From: Oxalobacteraceae bacterium
GTDB taxonomy: Bacteria; Pseudomonadota; Gammaproteobacteria; Burkholderiales; Burkholderiaceae_D
Length of the DNA stretch: 40,195 bases
NCBI GenBank assembly: GCA_003537575.1
Contig: DPRS01000047.1
Location: 124,275 to 164,469, forward strand
Reading direction: 5' to 3'
Numbering within the stretch: the stretch's first letter is position 1; each line of letters starts with the position of its first letter. The notes beneath the pieces were generated by a model. That model saw only the letters and a program-made list of their open reading frames with translations. It searched no databases and had not been told where the DNA came from. Shown here piece after piece: positions 32,327 through 40,195 of the stretch. The position numbers were made by a program, and so were the translations under genes.

Positions 32327-35300
32327 AGAATCACTTCAACTACTGTACGCTGAACACGCCGGGAAAGTATCCGACAAGTGGTCTTTGTATTTGCGCGAAT
32401 ATAACCGCTTGTTTGAGCCTTGGCGGGATGCGCCCGTGCGCTTGCTCGAGATCGGCATCCAGAATGGCGGCTCGCTCGAGATATGGTCAAAGTACTTCAG
32501 CAATGCGTCATGCCTGGTCGGTTGCGATATCAATGCGGATTGCGGAAACCTCGGTTATGACGACCCGCGTATTGGCATCGTTATAGGCGATGCCAACGAG
32601 TCGGAGACGCGTGAAAAGGTAATTCAGCGTTCTTCCCAATTCGATATCGTCATCGATGACGGTTCGCACCGGTCAAGCGATATAGTCAAGTCGTTCGCGC
32701 TGTATTTCCCACATGTGGCAGAAGGGGGCATCTTTGTCGCCGAGGATTTGCATTGCAGCTATTGGAATCAATTTGAAGGAGGATTGTTCGATCCTTATTC
32801 CTCCATTTCATTTTTCAAGCGGCTTGCAGATGTTGTCAACTATGAGCATTGGGGCATAGAGAAGGCGCGAACCGATATCTTGCAGGGCTTTTGCACAAAA
32901 TACGGTTGCGAAATCGACGCAAAGGTGCTGGCCCAGATACATTCGGTCGAGTTCATCAATTCCATGTGCGTGATCCGCAAGGCTTTTCCCGCCATGGAGC
33001 GTGGACTGGGTTGCCGTTTTATCGCAGGCACGATCGAACTGGTGGTTTCCGGACATCGTGATCTGCACAATAAACCCTATCAGTTTGACGAGGCATTCGA
33101 GCAGTCCGGCAACCCGTGGACTGCAATGGCAATGCCGCCTGATGAAGCTTTTCAGCCCACGATTCAGGAGCTCGGAATCGCACGGCAAGAGAACGCTGCA
33201 TTGGCGCAGCAGCATGCGACACTGGAACAGCAGAACGCGATATTGCAGCAGCGGAACACGGCACTCGAGCAGAAGAGCGCGACATTAGAGCAGAGCAATT
33301 CAGCATTGGCACAGCGAAATTCAGCGCTGGAGCAGCAGAATCTCATGCTGAAACAACAGTTCAATGTGCAGGAGCGTCAGGTTGGCGAATTGAATCATGT
33401 GATCGCTGGCCTGCGCAATTCCACCAGCTGGCGTATTACTGCACCGTTACGGCGAGCTGCTACAGGTGTAAAAACGATTACTGATTTTCTGCTGCAAGGT
33501 GGCGGCTTGTCCGCTCCCGCAGCTGCGACAGCAGTCACATCGGCAAGCACTGTTCTCGGGAGCGGAATGCCGGCTGCCGCCGCTAGAGACACGAGCCTGC
33601 GCAAGATGATAGTGCAGCACGGGCATGGCTTTTATCGCAGCCATATGAAACACACCCGGCTGGGCAGGATGATCGGCCAGCAGATTCTCAGGCGAGGTTT
33701 GATAAATCCAACCGAATTGCAAATTTCCGCGCTTTCGCATGACAGCCTGGTGGTCCAGCGCGCGCAGGATGCCGATGCCGACAAGCTTGAAACTGATGTG
33801 AGCTTGTCCGGATTCCATCTGAGTCTGCCGCTGAATCTGCAGGTCTCGGAAGCACTTGTGGTTCGCCCGCGAATCAATGTGCTGCTGCCCAGCTTGCAGC
33901 TCAAGAACATGTCCGGCGGACCGAATACGGCACTGTTGCTTGCGGCCTTGCTGGCTGAAAAAGGTGAGTTGATCCGCCTGATCGCTTGTGATATCGCGAT
34001 GGAGGGCGAGGCGGCGGCGTTACTGTTCTCGCATATGGACGGCTTGTTGCAGCGCCCAGTTGCGCGTGAACGAATCGAGCTGGTGGATGCCTGTGATCGT
34101 GCACGGCCGATCGCAATCGGCGCACATGACTTGTTTTTTGCGACTGCGTGGTGGACGGCGCAGATTGCAAAATATGCTGTCAAAAAGACGGCATGCAAAA
34201 CCTTTATCTACCTGATTCAGGATTTCGAGCCGATTTTGCATGAAGGGTCGACTTATCAGGCGCGAGCGCTGGAAACTTACGACCTGCCGCATATCCCCGT
34301 GATCAATACGCGACTTTTGCTCGATCACCTGGTGAGGGAACGGGCAGGCAGCTATGCTGACCATCGATTTGCCGAACAAGCGCTCTGGTTCGAGCCAGCC
34401 CTTGATCGCAATTATTATTTTTCCGATGCGGATCAAAAGAAATCCGGCGGCAAAAAGGTATTGCTCTTTTACGCAAGGCCGACTGTCGCCCGTCGCAATC
34501 TGTTCGAAGTCGGCCTGGTTGCGCTGCGTCTGGCCGTTGCCTCAGGAGCGATCGACAAGGAAACGTGGGAAGTGTGGGCAATGGGCGAAAGGCTTTCGCC
34601 TGTAGCTTTGGGAAATGGCATGTTTCTCAATCCTTTGCCATGGATGAGTTTTGATGACTACGCCCGACGTGTTCGTACGGCGGATCTCATGCTTTCCCTG
34701 ATGCTCTCGCCGCACCCTAGTTATCCCCCGCTGGAAATGGCCGCCTCCGGCAAACTAGTCGTGACGAATAGCTTTTCGGTAAAAACCGCCGAACGCATAA
34801 GGGAAATTTCACCCAACATTCTTGTTGCCGCGCCCACCGCAGAAAGCGTTGCCGCCGCGCTGGAGAATGCCGCGGGACGCATAAACGCCGGCTTGCAAAG
34901 CCCTGACCCTTCAGGCCGCATCACACTTCCATGCAACTGGGATGAAAGCCTGGGCGCTGTCGTTCCAGAAATTCTCCAAAGAATTGCGATCTTACGCAAA
35001 GCGCCCCCTGAGCCGGGAATACCGTTTTCCTCCGGATTTCCCGCTACTCCGAAAAACGCTTACGAGAATTATCGCAGGGATTGCCTGACGCGCCGGCGCA
35101 ATGCAGCAAATTATGCACAGAAGCCCGGACTGCTGTCCTTTGTCACCTCTGCCTACAATACCGATCCGGCATTTCTTGAGGCGCTGGGAAGTAGCGTCTT
35201 CCTGCAGGATGGCGGCGTGCAGTTTGAATGGCTGATCCTGGACAACGGTTCAAGCAGCCAAGGTACGCGCCTTATGCTGCAGGAGCTTGCGCGCCACCCA

Positions 35301-38093
35301 GCCGTCAGGCTGGAGCGCGTGGAGCAAAATCTCGGCATCATCGGCGGGATGCGATTTTGCCTCGAGCATGCGCGAGGTCGTTACATATTGCCGCTGGATT
35401 CGGATGACCTCATCGAACCGGATTGCGTGCATGTCCTCACCCGTTTTATCGAGGAGAATGGTTACCCGCCCCTGCTCTATACCGACGAAGACAAGCTTGG
35501 TGACGGGCGTTTCGGCTCACCCTATTTCAAGCCGGATTGGGATCCGGTGCTGTTTCTGCACTCATGCTACATAGCGCATCTGTGCGCCATCGACCGCGGC
35601 CTGGCTCTGCAGCTCGGACTCTACACCGACAAGACGTCGGAAGGCTGTCATGACTGGGACAGTTTCATTCGCTTCATGAACGCAGGACATGTGCCGCGAC
35701 ATATTCCGGAGGCGCTTTACAGCTGGCGGGTCCACAGCCAGTCGACCTCAGGAAACATCGCATCAAAATCCTATATCACTGATTCGCATCGCAGCACATT
35801 GGAGCGATTCCTGAATCGCTTGCAGCTCTCCGATATCGAGCTGACTGACAGTCCATTATTCAATTACAACGTCGACTGGTGGTTCCGGCGCAAGCGCACC
35901 AATCCACGTTCAATGCGGACGATTATTGTCGGGGTCAATAATGTCTCCGGCGCGGCAATGACGCCGGACGATAATTCGATGCGGCCTCCCCTGGCGCTCA
36001 GGCCGGGGAGCGGAATAAAGGAATTGTTCAGCCTGATCGAAGCCGATGACAGTGAACTGATTCACCTTCTCTGGCACGATGTCTTGCCGGATGATGATGA
36101 ATGGCGGTGGGATGCGATGGCGCTGCTGGAGTTGTTTGCCGACGCCGTGATGGTCGGCGGCATGCTTCACGACGGAACCAGGATAGTCGACGGGCCGCGG
36201 GTGTTTGGCTTTGGGGATGGTTTTGATTCTCCCGAGGCCGGCCGGCCATTGGCGGACCCGGGATATGGCGCCAACATGTGGAAGCCGCGTACCGTTTCGG
36301 CAATATCTCCGGCGCATTGCGTCATCAAGGCAAGTTTTCTCAGGAAATGCAAAGACGAGCTGCTTGGTGAGGGAGTGCCGATAGCAATGCTTGGCCTATG
36401 GCTGGGGGGCCAGGCGCTGGAGTCGGGAAGCCGGGTCGTCTATTCCCCATTCATGCGCGCCCGCAGCAGCGTTCGCGTCGACGCCGCCGCCTCTGCTTGC
36501 GCCAAAGAGCATTTCCTGTCGCGTTTCTGGGCCAGAATTCCTGATTCGCGCGTTTACTCTCCAAGGCTGGCGCTGGACCCTTCCAGGCCTTACGAGGAAG
36601 CAGATCCGGATGAAACCCGGCGGCATCTTTTCCGCCTGCAGTCGAAACTTCTATCTTATCCGCAATGGCTGGACATGCACTTGCGGCAGCGGGCAGCATC
36701 GTATCCGCTTCCCGAGCGTCCGTCTGCGATCACGCTCATTACTACAGTATACGAGAAAACGAATTTGAGCCTTCTCGACATATTGGGAGAGTCGGTGATC
36801 GGACAGACGGTGAAGGCGGCGCAATGGATCATCGTCGCGCATGGCCCCATCTCCGCTGAAAACCTGCGCCATATTGCAAGCCGCAGCACCGCGCGCTGGA
36901 ATGCCAGTCTTATTGTCGAGCCGCAAACATTGGGAATCATGGGCGCCATGCGCCGAGGGCTGGAAAATGCAAGCAGCGACTATATCGTCCCCGTGGATGC
37001 GGACGACGTGCTTGCGGAGGATGCGATACAGATCCTGGCCAATGCCATAGCCCGGTTTGATAGTCCCGACATGATCTACTCGGATGAGGATCAGCTCGTA
37101 GACGGCACGCCCGCATTACCCTATCTCCGCTCCGGCTTCGATCCGGTGCTCAATCTTGACAGCTCGTATATCTGGCATCTCTGTGCCTTCAATCGCCGGC
37201 GGGCGCTGGCACTGGAACTGTACACCGACCCGGGCGCAACCTGGTGCCATGACTGGGATAGCGTCATGCGCGTCGCCAATGGCGGCGGGCGGATAGAGCA
37301 TGTGCCGGAAGTCTTGTATCACTGGCGGCAGCATTCCGGCTCGACCACCAACAATGCTCAGGGAGATTCGCGTTCGCTGGACTCGGTCCGCCATGTCCTG
37401 GAGCGCCATATCGCCCGCACCGCAAATCCGCATCGCTTTCAAGTCGAGGACTGGCCGAAAAGCAGAGGCGCGCGCGAGCTATACATTGCGCGGCGCCCTG
37501 TTCCCTTGCCGCAGCTGGTGTGGATGGGGGACGTCGCCATGGCGCACGCTGCAGGCTGCGATGAGGATGCGATTCTCGTATTTTGCGGAAATGGAGTGAT
37601 GATCGAATCGCAGCAGGTGTTTGCGGAGGCGGCTCGGCTGCTGGAGCTTCATCCGCATGTGGGCGCGATCGGCGGCCTGGTGACGGGAGGGGATGGGTTG
37701 GTGATAGACAGCTGTTACGTGCGCAATCAATCCGGCCAGCTGGAACGCCCCTGGATCGGGAAGTCTCCGTCGGATAGCGGCCCCTACGCGCTGGCGTTGA
37801 AGACGCAAAGTGTCGCCGTAACCGGGAATTCTCTGGGATTTTTTCGGGTGTCCGCATTCAGGCAGGCAGGAATGTGGCCTCTGGGCCAGGATGGAAACGC
37901 GTTCAATACGGCGGCATCGCTGTGCAGCCGGCTTGCCGCGAACGGCTGGACTGTCGCTTTCTCTCCCTTGATGCAAGCGCGCGCCGCATCTCTAGGCCAC
38001 GGCAAGCACGATCGCTGCGGGCCGCCCGCCGGCATGCATGGCGAGAGGCATGCCTTGACGCGGTATGGCATTGCGCAAAATTACCGGGAATAA
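32319..38093 (+). CDS. Giant multidomain polysaccharide synthase: methyltransferase - coiled coil - GT4 - GT2 - GT2
   Basis: A 1924-residue protein (about 210 kDa) starting behind a near-perfect Shine-Dalgarno (GGAGGTGA). Order: residues 1-230, a MycE/TylF-like sugar O-methyltransferase (LLEIGIQNGGSLEIW, FDIVIDDGSH, VAEDLHCSYW); 292-347, eight exact heptads (N-x-x-L-x-Q-x) forming a coiled coil; about 518-890, a WsaF-like GT4 (INVLLPSLQLKNMSGGPNTA, FIYLIQDFEPILHEG, PSYPPLEMAASGKLVV); about 935-1190, a GT2 (LLSFVTSAYNTDPAF, LPLDSDDLIEPD, HDWDSF); about 1465-1700, a second GT2 (LITTVYEKTNLSL, VPVDADDVLAED, HDWDSV). Each GT2 is followed by a similar region of about 200 residues. Known parallels are WsaE (methyltransferase plus two rhamnosyltransferases) with WsaF, and WbdD (methyltransferase plus coiled-coil ruler). 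I infer one protein that polymerises, measures and caps the locus 2 chain. Confidence 0.85.
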   Translation: MIKESLQLLYAEHAGKVSDKWSLYLREYNRLFEPWRDAPVRLLEIGIQNGGSLEIWSKYFSNASCLVGCDINADCGNLGYDDPRIGIVIGDANESETREKVIQRSSQFDIVIDDGSHRSSDIVKSFALYFPHVAEGGIFVAEDLHCSYWNQFEGGLFDPYSSISFFKRLADVVNYEHWGIEKARTDILQGFCTKYGCEIDAKVLAQIHSVEFINSMCVIRKAFPAMERGLGCRFIAGTIELVVSGHRDLHNKPYQFDEAFEQSGNPWTAMAMPPDEAFQPTIQELGIARQENAALAQQHATLEQQNAILQQRNTALEQKSATLEQSNSALAQRNSALEQQNLMLKQQFNVQERQVGELNHVIAGLRNSTSWRITAPLRRAATGVKTITDFLLQGGGLSAPAAATAVTSASTVLGSGMPAAAARDTSLRKMIVQHGHGFYRSHMKHTRLGRMIGQQILRRGLINPTELQISALSHDSLVVQRAQDADADKLETDVSLSGFHLSLPLNLQVSEALVVRPRINVLLPSLQLKNMSGGPNTALLLAALLAEKGELIRLIACDIAMEGEAAALLFSHMDGLLQRPVARERIELVDACDRARPIAIGAHDLFFATAWWTAQIAKYAVKKTACKTFIYLIQDFEPILHEGSTYQARALETYDLPHIPVINTRLLLDHLVRERAGSYADHRFAEQALWFEPALDRNYYFSDADQKKSGGKKVLLFYARPTVARRNLFEVGLVALRLAVASGAIDKETWEVWAMGERLSPVALGNGMFLNPLPWMSFDDYARRVRTADLMLSLMLSPHPSYPPLEMAASGKLVVTNSFSVKTAERIREISPNILVAAPTAESVAAALENAAGRINAGLQSPDPSGRITLPCNWDESLGAVVPEILQRIAILRKAPPEPGIPFSSGFPATPKNAYENYRRDCLTRRRNAANYAQKPGLLSFVTSAYNTDPAFLEALGSSVFLQDGGVQFEWLILDNGSSSQGTRLMLQELARHPAVRLERVEQNLGIIGGMRFCLEHARGRYILPLDSDDLIEPDCVHVLTRFIEENGYPPLLYTDEDKLGDGRFGSPYFKPDWDPVLFLHSCYIAHLCAIDRGLALQLGLYTDKTSEGCHDWDSFIRFMNAGHVPRHIPEALYSWRVHSQSTSGNIASKSYITDSHRSTLERFLNRLQLSDIELTDSPLFNYNVDWWFRRKRTNPRSMRTIIVGVNNVSGAAMTPDDNSMRPPLALRPGSGIKELFSLIEADDSELIHLLWHDVLPDDDEWRWDAMALLELFADAVMVGGMLHDGTRIVDGPRVFGFGDGFDSPEAGRPLADPGYGANMWKPRTVSAISPAHCVIKASFLRKCKDELLGEGVPIAMLGLWLGGQALESGSRVVYSPFMRARSSVRVDAAASACAKEHFLSRFWARIPDSRVYSPRLALDPSRPYEEADPDETRRHLFRLQSKLLSYPQWLDMHLRQRAASYPLPERPSAITLITTVYEKTNLSLLDILGESVIGQTVKAAQWIIVAHGPISAENLRHIASRSTARWNASLIVEPQTLGIMGAMRRGLENASSDYIVPVDADDVLAEDAIQILANAIARFDSPDMIYSDEDQLVDGTPALPYLRSGFDPVLNLDSSYIWHLCAFNRRRALALELYTDPGATWCHDWDSVMRVANGGGRIEHVPEVLYHWRQHSGSTTNNAQGDSRSLDSVRHVLERHIARTANPHRFQVEDWPKSRGARELYIARRPVPLPQLVWMGDVAMAHAAGCDEDAILVFCGNGVMIESQQVFAEAARLLELHPHVGAIGGLVTGGDGLVIDSCYVRNQSGQLERPWIGKSPSDSGPYALALKTQSVAVTGNSLGFFRVSAFRQAGMWPLGQDGNAFNTAASLCSRLAANGWTVAFSPLMQARAASLGHGKHDRCGPPAGMHGERHALTRYGIAQNYRE
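33192..33359 (+). repeat. 21-bp tandem repeat (8 units) encoding coiled-coil heptads
   Basis: Eight consecutive 21-base units, each coding one heptad of the form N-x-x-L-x-Q-x (for example NAALAQQ, HATLEQQ, NAILQQR, NTALEQK, SATLEQS, NSALAQR, NSALEQQ, NLMLKQQ). A ninth, degenerate unit follows. Units differ at many third positions, so it is an old, diverged minisatellite. Gain or loss of units would keep the frame and change the coiled-coil length by about 1 nm per unit. Confidence 0.88.
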
Positions 38094-38123
38094 CATTTCA
38101 GACTACTTAAAGTGCGACCGATC

Positions 38124-39263
38124 ATGAATAAAACGGGCCCCAGAATCGGGTTGGTGTATCTGAACAGAAAAGCTGAAGGGGATGCCCCTGTTCGGCGCTT
38201 TATCGAATCCTATAAAAAACATGATTCAGGCATCAGGCATGAATTCATCACTATTTATAAAGGGTTTGACAGCGGCGAGAAGGATGCTGCCGCGCTTCTT
38301 TTTCATGGCATCGAGCATCGGCGCGTGGACGTCGATGATGGAATGACCGATATCGACTCCTATCTGATTGCTGCGGATTGTTTTGCTGACGTGGACGTGT
38401 TTTGTTTTCTGAACACTTTCAGCGAGATCGCCTGCGATAACTGGCTGGCCATTTTATTCAATGCCTTGGCCGGTGAAAACGTCGGCATCGCCGGCGCTAC
38501 CGCATCCTATGAATCCCTTCTGGATTCATGCAGGCTGGTTTCCAAAGTGATCTGGCTCTGCGATAACGGCTTTTTGAAATACGACACTGAAATACATCTT
38601 CAATACAAAACGGTAATCGATAAACAGGTTCCGCGTTGGGCTGGGAAAAACACGGCTTTTCGACTGTTCTCGAAATTTTCAAGGAAGGCGCCAAAGCATG
38701 CGTCCCTGGATAGGTATGACGACATGTTTGAGAATTTCTGGGAATCGCTGACTGGCCCTGATGGCGTTTATCACTTTTTAAAGACTTACCCGCCTTTCCC
38801 GAACCCGCATATCCGCAGCAATGGATTTATCGTCAAAAGAACCCGGCTGACTCCCTTTTTGGGTGAGCGCGGCAGAATGAGCAAAAAAGACTCTTACCTG
38901 TTCGAGAGCGGCTCGGAGGGTTTAACCAGGCGGGTGCTCGACAATCACCTTCGCGCCGTCGTCGTAAACAATCGCGGTGAAGTTTTTGATGTCGGCGACT
39001 GGCTGCGCAGCGGGACGTTTAGGCTTGACAGTCAACAGGGATTGTTAATTCACGACAATCAAACACGTAATTTCCAGAGCTTCAATCCGGCTGAGCAGCG
39101 TGTCTATACGCGAATGACATGGGGCGATTCATCAGAACGCAATCGCGGACACGTGTGTACTTTCGGGATTCCGTTTGAGTTGGCCGGGAGCCAAATTCTG
39201 AAAAGGGGCGTTAAATATGAAAGCAATCATTTTAGCGGGCGGTTTGGGGACGCGCATCAGTGA
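38124..39263 (+). CDS. Uncharacterised glycosyltransferase-like protein
   Basis: A 379-residue soluble protein without a clear family. The N-terminal third looks like a GT-A fold: RIGLVYLNRKAEGDAPVRRF, then ADVDVFCFLNTFSEIACDNW (FLNTFSE where GT-A enzymes have a DxD) and AGENVGIAGATASYESL. Later come NPHIRSNGFIVKRTRL and a C-terminal beta-rich part (VVVNNRGEVFDVGDWLRSG). The region RSNGFIVKR is reminiscent of proteins that scan an acceptor. The ATG at 38124 is preferred to a GTG 12 bases upstream. The 3' end overlaps rfbF by 47 bases, more than any other junction here. Function unknown; a role in the locus 2 glycan is inferred from position. Confidence 0.7.
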   Translation: MNKTGPRIGLVYLNRKAEGDAPVRRFIESYKKHDSGIRHEFITIYKGFDSGEKDAAALLFHGIEHRRVDVDDGMTDIDSYLIAADCFADVDVFCFLNTFSEIACDNWLAILFNALAGENVGIAGATASYESLLDSCRLVSKVIWLCDNGFLKYDTEIHLQYKTVIDKQVPRWAGKNTAFRLFSKFSRKAPKHASLDRYDDMFENFWESLTGPDGVYHFLKTYPPFPNPHIRSNGFIVKRTRLTPFLGERGRMSKKDSYLFESGSEGLTRRVLDNHLRAVVVNNRGEVFDVGDWLRSGTFRLDSQQGLLIHDNQTRNFQSFNPAEQRVYTRMTWGDSSERNRGHVCTFGIPFELAGSQILKRGVKYESNHFSGRFGDAHQ

Positions 39264-39987
39264 AGAATCACATCTGCGGCCAAAACCCATGATCGAGATT
39301 GGCGGGAAGCCGATTCTTTGGCACATCATGAAAATGTATTCCCATCATGGCGTGAACGAGTTTGTGATTTGCCTCGGATACAAGGGCTACATGATCAAGG
39401 AGTACTTTTCAAACTACTTCCTGCATACATCCGATGTGACTTTCAATATGCACGACAACAAGATGGAAATCCATCAAAAATATGCCGAGCCGTGGAAGGT
39501 GACGCTGGTCGATACCGGCGAAAAAACCATGACCGGCGGCCGCCTCAAGCGGGTAGCACCATACATAGGCAATGATACGTTTTGCTTTACCTATGGAGAC
39601 GGCGTTTCGGACATCGACATGTCGGGGTTGATCGCCTATCACAAATCGTCCGGGCGGCAAGCCACCGTCACGGCGATTCAGCCTCCCGGCCGCTACGGCG
39701 CCCTGCACGTCGATCGCGGCGCGGTCCTCCAGTTCCAGGAAAAGCCCGCTGGGGATGGCGCCTGGATCAATGGCGGGTTTTTCGTCCTCGAGCCAGCCGT
39801 ACTTGACTATATCGATGGCGATGCCACGGTATGGGAGCAGCAGCCTTTGCAGCGCCTGGCGGCCAAGGGGCAACTTTCCGCCTATTCGCACGAGGGCTTC
39901 TGGCAGGCGATGGATACGCTGCGGGAGAAAAACCTCCTCGAGGATCTCTGGTCCTCGGGAAAAGCCCCCTGGAAGTGCTGGCAATGA
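39217..39987 (+). CDS. rfbF: Glucose-1-phosphate cytidylyltransferase
   Basis: A 256-residue nucleotidyltransferase making CDP-glucose. It has KAIILAGGLGTRISEESHLR (CTP/glucose-1-P signature), PKPMIEIGGKPILWHIMKMY, FVICLGYKGYMIKEYFSNYF, FCFTYGDGVSDIDM, QPPGRYGALHV and GAWINGGFFVLEP. These are diagnostic for RfbF rather than RmlA or GalU. The start sits behind a purine-rich AAAAGGGG. The stop overlaps the next start as ATGA. It begins a CDP-deoxysugar branch (CDP-tyvelose, abequose, paratose, or CDP-6-deoxy-gulose/altro sugars), the end product depending on genes beyond the window. Confidence 0.95.
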   Translation: MKAIILAGGLGTRISEESHLRPKPMIEIGGKPILWHIMKMYSHHGVNEFVICLGYKGYMIKEYFSNYFLHTSDVTFNMHDNKMEIHQKYAEPWKVTLVDTGEKTMTGGRLKRVAPYIGNDTFCFTYGDGVSDIDMSGLIAYHKSSGRQATVTAIQPPGRYGALHVDRGAVLQFQEKPAGDGAWINGGFFVLEPAVLDYIDGDATVWEQQPLQRLAAKGQLSAYSHEGFWQAMDTLREKNLLEDLWSSGKAPWKCWQ

Positions 39988-40195
39988 TGTTCGGTAACGC
40001 ATATGACGGCCGCCGGGTGCTGCTGACCGGGCACACCGGTTTCAAGGGTAGCTGGCTGGTGATGTGGCTGCAGTCGCTGGGTGCCGAAGTGACGGCCATT
40101 TCCCTGCCGCCCGAGACGACGCCCAATCACTGGGAGCTGCTCAATCTCGATGCGAAGTCGTACTACATCGACATTCGCAACGAGGAGGCGCTGCG
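39984..40195 (+). CDS. rfbG: CDP-glucose 4,6-dehydratase, partial (N-terminus)
   Basis: The first 70 codons of an SDR cut by the window edge. The start MMFGNAYDGRRVLLTGHTGF continues with KGSWLVMWLQSLGAEV and SLPPETTPNHWELLN. The TGHTGFKGSWL nucleotide-binding loop and the PPETTPNHWELL segment are diagnostic for RfbG, which converts CDP-glucose to CDP-4-keto-6-deoxyglucose. It overlaps rfbF by four bases; a second ATG directly follows the first. Confidence 0.93.
   Translation, partial: MMFGNAYDGRRVLLTGHTGFKGSWLVMWLQSLGAEVTAISLPPETTPNHWELLNLDAKSYYIDIRNEEAL

Noticed and set aside
33192..33359. 21-bp repeats considered as a CRISPR-like or integration array
   Set aside because: The units are contiguous without spacers, in frame, and code for a regular heptad; they are part of the protein.
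1..40195. Search for tRNA genes, rRNA, CRISPR arrays, intact insertion sequences and attachment sites
   Set aside because: None could be recognised by eye. A covariance-model or repeat-finder search would be needed to exclude small RNAs and diverged elements.

Overview
The window looks like a chromosomal segment of a betaproteobacterium, most probably order Burkholderiales and perhaps Oxalobacteraceae. This rests on gene content, medium-high GC housekeeping genes and the gene families present; no rRNA or other phylogenetic marker is in view, so the genus is left open. It is dominated by cell-surface polysaccharide genes. No tRNA, rRNA, CRISPR array or intact insertion sequence was seen.

Layout. 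(1) Positions 1-5374 are backbone: the start of a small membrane protein (-), an MFS transporter (+) with a strong shared terminator, a small acidic hypothetical (-), an AsmA-family protein (-), a tiny hydrophilic hypothetical (-) and an Xni-type 5'-3' exonuclease (-). (2) Position 5610 starts a membrane-bound UDP-GlcNAc 4,6-dehydratase (PglF/WbpM/WreV class). (3) Positions 7551-8280 form an AT-rich leader with inverted repeats and an ops/JUMPstart-like element (8241-8252) just before an EPS-associated MarR-like regulator. (4) Positions 8281-27680 are one long, tightly coupled operon: manC, gmd, an Fcl/ColC-type synthase, a ColD-type dehydratase, Wzm/Wzt, two methyltransferases, a GT11 transferase, seven more glycosyltransferase domains or proteins, an epimerase, a WreQ/WbpV-type reductase and a small initiating sugar-phosphate transferase. 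(5) Positions 27739-29539 hold a divergent (-) pair: a GT2 transferase and an SDR-type reductase. (6) Positions 29540-30114 hold a promoter region and two decayed relics, rmlA' and rmlC'. (7) Positions 30115 to the end are a second export locus: another Wzm/Wzt, a 1924-residue multidomain synthase, an unknown GT-like protein, rfbF and the start of rfbG.

How the genes may work together. In locus 1 the dehydratase at 5610, the reductase at 26169 and the transferase at 27120 fit a UDP-QuiNAc route and QuiNAc-1-P priming of undecaprenyl phosphate. ManC, Gmd, ColD and the Fcl/ColC enzyme fit GDP-L-colitose synthesis, because ColD carries His where aminotransferases have Lys. The GT11 enzyme is then a candidate colitosyl- or fucosyltransferase. 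Wzm1/Wzt1 would export the finished chain.

Locus 2 has the logic of an ABC-exported polymer made, methyl-capped and measured by one protein. That protein is a fusion of a MycE/TylF-like sugar O-methyltransferase, a coiled coil built from eight 21-bp repeats (one heptad each), a WsaF-like GT4 domain and two duplicated GT2 modules. The rmlA'/rmlC' relics directly before it suggest an ancestral rhamnan locus that lost its dTDP-rhamnose genes and now lies next to CDP-glucose genes. This is the most interesting part of the window.
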